A DNA stretch of 64,000 nucleotides. Origin: Nostoc sp. CHAB 5844 (GTDB lineage Bacteria > Cyanobacteriota > Cyanobacteriia > Cyanobacteriales > Nostocaceae). The notes beneath the pieces are model-generated. The model worked only from the letters and a program-made list of their open reading frames with translations. It had not been told where the DNA came from and made no database searches. Location: NCBI RefSeq assembly GCF_020829595.1, contig NZ_JAIVFW010000007.1, positions 118,155 through 182,154 on the forward strand. Reading direction: 5' to 3'. Shown here piece after piece: positions 63,041-64,000 of this stretch. Each line of letters opens with the position of its first letter. The stretch's first letter is position 1. Both the position numbers and the translations under genes were made by a program.

Positions 63041-63591
63041 TGGCTAGGAAACAACAGAGTATCTCTGACTTAATTCAAGCAGAAGCACAAAAATTAACAC
63101 CAAATAGTGCAGTAGATGAAGCTGCAATTGAAGTCCCGGCTGTACAAATTGCTGAACAAACAGCTGGCGCAGATGAAGAAACATCTGAGTCAACACCTGC
63201 TAAACGTAATACTCCCACCAAAGCAGATTTAGAAACTACTATTCAAGATTTAAAAACAACTTTAGAAAAAAATCAGGAATCAGAAAAAGCGTTGCAAAAG
63301 CAAATTAAAGAATTACAATCAGCTTTATCCGAACAGCAAACATTGGTAGAACGCTTAACCAAAGAGCTTGATGAAACTAAAAAAACAGCACTCCACCTGG
63401 CAGAAGCTAATTCTAAACTAATAGAAGAAAATAAAGCTCTACAACAACCAAAGGGAAGTATTATCACCCAGAAAAAAGAAACTTATAAGCCAGTTACTTA
63501 CAGAAAATCTCATCGTTCACCAGAAACATTACCCGATTTACCAGCAGAAACTAAAGATGATTTCTCCGCAAATACTTGGCTGTATGACTAG
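63040..63591 (+). CDS. Coiled-coil partner of the ParA-type ATPase, candidate McdB
   Basis: The ATG at 63040 overlaps the ATPase stop by one base; the frame is also open from a TTG at 63028. The 183-residue protein has a short basic N-terminus (ARKQQSISDLIQAEAQKL), an Ala/Glu/Thr-rich disordered part (about 20-60), a Gln/Glu-rich coiled coil (about 65-145, with KALQKQIKELQSALSEQQTL) and a polar tail ending in SANTWLYD. A tryptophan close to the C-terminus is a feature reported as conserved in McdB proteins. The order, size, coiled coil and Trp fit type-2 McdB, but low-complexity sequence makes homology hard to prove by eye. Confidence 0.75.
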   Translation: MARKQQSISDLIQAEAQKLTPNSAVDEAAIEVPAVQIAEQTAGADEETSESTPAKRNTPTKADLETTIQDLKTTLEKNQESEKALQKQIKELQSALSEQQTLVERLTKELDETKKTALHLAEANSKLIEENKALQQPKGSIITQKKETYKPVTYRKSHRSPETLPDLPAETKDDFSANTWLYD

Positions 63592-63929
63592 TCAGTAAAG
63601 TCAAAAGTAAAAAGGCAAAAGTCAGAAGATTTTTGTTTTCAGGTTGAATGTCAGCTTGTACCACCAATGACAAATTACGAATTACGAATTACGAATTAGT
63701 AATTACTGACGTAGTAGGATCGTTCAGAGAGGGTGAGCCTGATGCATTGATGAGCGATGCCTAACGGCAAGCCGCAAAGCGTCTACGCCATCAGACACCC
63801 TAAAATTGAAGCAAACGACGATTCCTAAAACAAGCACACTCCATGCGTATTTCTCTGAACTGGCATGGCTATTGTATAATGCTTATATCTCAATACTTAA
63901 AAAGTTGAGCATCCACATTTGAGCATTAA
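63592..63929. other. Intergenic region before the possible integrase gene
   Basis: The 338-bp gap begins with GTAAAAAGGCAAAAGTC-type repeats, then tandem ACGAATT units (63675-63697). At 63740-63805 there is a GC-rich repeat-like block (GATGAGCGATGCCTAACGGC). Just before the next gene, GAGCAT is repeated three times (63909-63938), possibly operator-like. I see no gene. Confidence 0.5.
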
Positions 63930-64000
63930 ATGAGCATTATGACTAACAGCGCTAAAACACCCACTGGTAAAGCCAAGAAAGGTCAAGTTACCGTAAGGAT
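63930..64000 (+). CDS. 5' end of a gene, possibly a tyrosine integrase (cut by window edge)
   Basis: The last 71 bases open with two in-frame ATGs (63930 and 63939) and read MSIMTNSAKTPTGKAKKGQV followed by TVR. The basic GKA(S/K)KG segment resembles the first residues of cyanobacterial phage-type integrases, which continue with RGRLRLRW; the window ends before that. Only about 23 codons are visible, so the call is weak. GAGCAT direct repeats surround the start. Confidence 0.35.
   Translation, partial: MSIMTNSAKTPTGKAKKGQVTVR

Overview
The window is chromosomal DNA of a filamentous, Nostoc/Anabaena-type cyanobacterium. The evidence is a beta-carboxysome operon, NDH-1 CO2-uptake genes, a CYP110-like P450, a cyanobacterial sucrose-phosphate synthase, very frequent GCGATCGC (HIP1) sites, heptameric short repeats such as CTCTAGT, and many GC-rich dispersed intergenic repeats. 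Genus-level naming is inference from gene content, since no rRNA or other marker is present.

Layout. 1-6.1 kb: 3' part of a Ycf46-type AAA ATPase, peptide deformylase, two small conserved proteins, a Uma2 nuclease-fold gene, a broken CHAT-domain gene, and a DUF4139 protein. 6.2-19.2 kb: an inorganic-carbon island. A LysR regulator and ccmO, ccmN, ccmM, ccmL, ccmK1 and ccmK2 lie on the minus strand. They face away from ndhF3-ndhD3-cupA on the plus strand across a 658-bp AT-rich intergenic region. sbtB and sbtA (bicarbonate transporter and its PII-like regulator) converge on cupA. Together these encode a carboxysome shell and core, a low-CO2-inducible CO2 hydration complex and a Na+/HCO3- symporter. 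20-25 kb: an RND efflux pair. 25.4-29.4 kb: murF and sucrose-phosphate synthase. 29.5-34.2 kb: a 1553-residue hybrid sensor kinase. 35-39 kb: gatD and murT (lipid II amidation), separated by repeats and an unknown gene. 39-47.7 kb: a thioredoxin-fold lumenal protein, a mannose-1-phosphate guanylyltransferase with a degenerate phosphomannomutase half, a GNAT, YchF and a secreted protein. 48-55.7 kb: an unknown protein, dhaK-dhaL, a nitrilase, a single GAF domain with bilin-type cysteines, a VOC protein, trmFO and a LURP-one-like protein. 55.8-62.2 kb: a cell-wall amidase, small proteins, an NAD(P)-binding protein, an HD protein and a P450, with two MITE-like insertions among them. 62.4-64 kb: a ParA-like ATPase overlapping a coiled-coil gene, then the start of a possible integrase.

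Most notable points: (1) The ParA/coiled-coil pair at 62.4-63.6 kb has the layout of a McdA/McdB carboxysome-positioning system, including a tryptophan near the C-terminus of the second protein. (2) The Ci-acquisition genes are unusually contiguous, with sbtAB beside cupA. (3) ccmM lies between inverted copies of one dispersed repeat. (4) Two MITE-like elements have matching TAGGACTTACGCA-type ends and 5-bp target duplications, and one rewrote the last codons of a gene. (5) A separate ~100-bp element family has three copies. (6) A dispersed repeat appears to form a linker inside the hybrid kinase. No tRNA, rRNA, CRISPR array or complete insertion sequence was recognised by eye.
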